Origin: Acidobacteriaceae bacterium
GTDB taxonomy: Bacteria; Acidobacteriota; Terriglobia; Terriglobales; Acidobacteriaceae
DNA length: 9,401 bases
Direction: 5' to 3'
NCBI GenBank assembly: GCA_027311125.1
Contig: DAICZO010000087.1
Coordinates: forward strand, 1 to 9,401
Shown here: positions 7,829 through 9,401 of the stretch, in pieces
Layout: every line of letters begins with the position of its first letter
Position numbering within the stretch: position 1 is the stretch's first letter
Notes under the pieces: generated by a model
Database searches by the model: none
What the model saw: the letters and a program-made list of their open reading frames with translations, nothing else
What the model was told of the DNA's origin: nothing
Made by a program: the position numbers and the translations under genes

Positions 7829-7839
7829 TGAACGAGCAG
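7829..7839. repeat. 11-bp direct repeat, copy 2
   Basis: Exact second copy of TGAACGAGCAG, ending 7 nt from the esterase stop codon (7849-7847). Flanking bases differ between the copies on both sides, so the identity is limited to 11 bp. Confidence 0.35.
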
Positions 7840-7846
7840 GACCGGG

Positions 7847-9401
7847 TCAGTACCTCCAGCTCATATCGGCGTTCGCGGGTGCTGTCTTCAGGATGCGCTC
7901 CATGATCTTCGGCAAGTACATGGTGTTGTAGTGCAGTCGGCTGAGGGCATTGGGCAGTGTGGGATCGCCGTTCCAGCAGTGTTCGGCGCGAGGTCCGTAC
8001 TTCACTTCGCCTTCGTAGGCCACGCCATGGCCCGGCGTACCGGTCGTCTTCAGGAAGTCTTCCATCAGGTACACCGCGTTGTTCAGCATGTAGGTATCGT
8101 CGGAGCCGACGTACAGGTGAATCTTGCCCTGCAGTTTTGGTCCGAGCGTAGCCCAGTCGCGTTGCAGAATGGCGTTCAGATCGTAGTGCTCGCGCCAGTA
8201 AGCAGCCGTCGCGTGATCGATCTCTCCGGTGGCTTTATCAAAGATTGGCTGCGGATATCCATCCGCCCCCACCGGCGAATAGACTGCCTGCCAGATGTCG
8301 AACTGCTCGCCGGAGCGTCCGTGATCGCCCAGCGCAGCCTCGTAGGCCACGTTGTCGCGGACCGAGATCAGCGTCTGGCCCAGGTAGTTGCGCAGCGCCG
8401 GTTGGGCTATCGGCGTGCGAGCTCCTGGCAGGTAGAAGATGTTCTTCTGGTTGTAGAGATCGGTCGTGCTGTAGGCATGAAAGTCGACTGGATCAGGGCA
8501 GGCGACGAAGGCTCCGTTGTAGTGGTCCGGGTAGAAGATCTGCACGGCCAGCGACTCCCATCCGCCGGTGCTGCCACCGTACATAAAGCGTGCCCAGCCC
8601 TGGCCGATGCCGCGGAACTGCTTCTCCACTGCGGGAATCAGCTCGGTCTCAATCGCGTCGCCATAGGGCCCAACGTTGGCCGAGTTCACCGCGTAGGAGT
8701 CGTCGTAGAACGGATTGGCATGTTGAATTTTCACTACAAGAATGCGTGGCGTTCCGGGGGCGATCCAGGTCTGGTAGGTCTTGTAGGCCTCCTGCTGCTG
8801 GATGCGGTTGTAGCCGGCGAGATGGAAGCGGTCGGAGTAGTCAGGCTTCAGATCGGGGTCCGGCGGCGTGGTGCGAAAGTCGTCAAAGCCGGTCACGAAG
8901 TGGTCGTGAAAGATCGCCAGCGGATAGTGTGCCTGGGGGTGCTCGTCGAAGCCCTCCGGCACCAGCACGATGGCAGTAAGGAAGACCGGGCGGCCCCAGA
9001 ATTTAGTCAGCAGCGCGGACTGAATCTTCAGGTGGCGAACGTACTTGGTGTCGGGCTCCGGCGCAATGGGCGGAATGGTCTCGGTCAGGGAGATCCGCAA
9101 CGCAGGGCTGCCCGGGCCGATGTGCAGCTTCACCGGTTTGGAGTAGAGATTACCGGGGGCAAGGTTCCAGTGCTGGCCTTCGCCACGGTCAGGAGCTAGT
9201 TTAACGGTGGTGCCGTCGCCGCGGTGGAAGGTCTCGTAGATGTTGAGCACTGCCTGCACGAAGTAGTCGCCCGGCGGAACCTCGCTGAGGCTCCGATACG
9301 GGTAGCCGGCGGCATGGTCGTTGATCGTCACAGGCTGCCCGGGGGCGAGTCCGTCGACCGTAGTGCCAAAGACAATCTGGGTGCGAGGCGTGTCGTTGAT
9401 C
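7847..9401 (-). CDS. Alpha/beta-hydrolase esterase, probable secreted enzyme (N-terminus cut by window edge)
   Basis: The protein resembles putative serine esterases of the esterase-D-like alpha/beta-hydrolase group; the substrate is unknown. A GTG at 9331 could be taken as the start, but the frame remains open to base 9401 and the residues before it read as continuous protein (VFGTTVDGLAPGQPV), so the real start is outside the window. About 517 residues are visible. Counting from the GTG at 9331, a beta-rich N-terminal part holds PPGDYFVQAVLN at 19-30, a segment often seen before the catalytic domain in such proteins. The catalytic domain begins near 115 (VFLTAIVLVPEGF). The nucleophile is S254 in YGGSTGGWES (codon 8570-8572). 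The acid is probably D411 or D412 in YVGSDDTYMLNNAV, and the base H451 in GPRAEHCWNGD (codon 7979-7981). All three triad elements are intact. No signal peptide can be seen because the start is missing, so export is inferred from the family. The receptor gene follows 281 bp downstream on the same strand. Confidence 0.8.
   Translation of the reverse strand, partial: INDTPRTQIVFGTTVDGLAPGQPVTINDHAAGYPYRSLSEVPPGDYFVQAVLNIYETFHRGDGTTVKLAPDRGEGQHWNLAPGNLYSKPVKLHIGPGSPALRISLTETIPPIAPEPDTKYVRHLKIQSALLTKFWGRPVFLTAIVLVPEGFDEHPQAHYPLAIFHDHFVTGFDDFRTTPPDPDLKPDYSDRFHLAGYNRIQQQEAYKTYQTWIAPGTPRILVVKIQHANPFYDDSYAVNSANVGPYGDAIETELIPAVEKQFRGIGQGWARFMYGGSTGGWESLAVQIFYPDHYNGAFVACPDPVDFHAYSTTDLYNQKNIFYLPGARTPIAQPALRNYLGQTLISVRDNVAYEAALGDHGRSGEQFDIWQAVYSPVGADGYPQPIFDKATGEIDHATAAYWREHYDLNAILQRDWATLGPKLQGKIHLYVGSDDTYMLNNAVYLMEDFLKTTGTPGHGVAYEGEVKYGPRAEHCWNGDPTLPNALSRLHYNTMYLPKIMERILKTAPANADMSWRY

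Noticed and set aside
7931..9199. Plus-strand open frame of 422 codons
   Set aside because: Antisense to the esterase with its intact catalytic triad. Composition is biased and there is no recognised family.

Overview
The window looks like ordinary chromosomal sequence from an acidobacterium, most likely the Terriglobus/Granulicella/Edaphobacter group of Acidobacteriaceae. This is inferred from gene content, not from a marker gene. The base composition is moderately GC-rich. There is a very large Oar-type TonB-dependent receptor with an N-terminal carboxypeptidase-regulatory-like domain, a family expanded in that group. There is also a family-39-type membrane glycosyltransferase carrying C-terminal TPRs, a form I associate with acidobacterial genomes. 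No RNA genes, insertion sequences, phage genes, CRISPR arrays or origins were seen.

Layout, left to right. (1) An OPT-family oligopeptide transporter on the minus strand, 1455 down to 1; its C-terminus runs off the left edge. (2) A 135-bp divergent intergenic region. (3) A plus-strand inner-membrane glycosyltransferase with two TPRs, 1591-3609. (4) A 215-bp convergent gap with a hairpin that may end the plus-strand transcript (3678-3706) and a strong rho-independent terminator for the minus-strand gene (3743-3784). (5) A minus-strand TonB-dependent receptor with a signal peptide, 7565-3825. (6) A 281-bp gap with a weak terminator, a near-palindrome, an 11-bp direct repeat and a possible -10 element. 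(7) A minus-strand alpha/beta-hydrolase esterase whose reading frame stays open through the right edge, so its N-terminus lies outside the window.

Functional picture. All four proteins belong to, or probably act at, the cell envelope: an inner-membrane peptide or metal-chelate importer, a lipid-linked sugar transferase of the inner membrane, an outer-membrane active-transport receptor, and a probable secreted or periplasmic esterase. The esterase lies upstream of the receptor on the same strand. A shared task (release and uptake of an esterified substrate) is possible, but the gap between them holds a terminator-like hairpin, so co-transcription is uncertain. I did not find a convincing novel system. 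The most checkable oddities are the lone cysteine pair in the mature receptor, the near-palindrome upstream of the receptor gene, and the open 5' end of the esterase.
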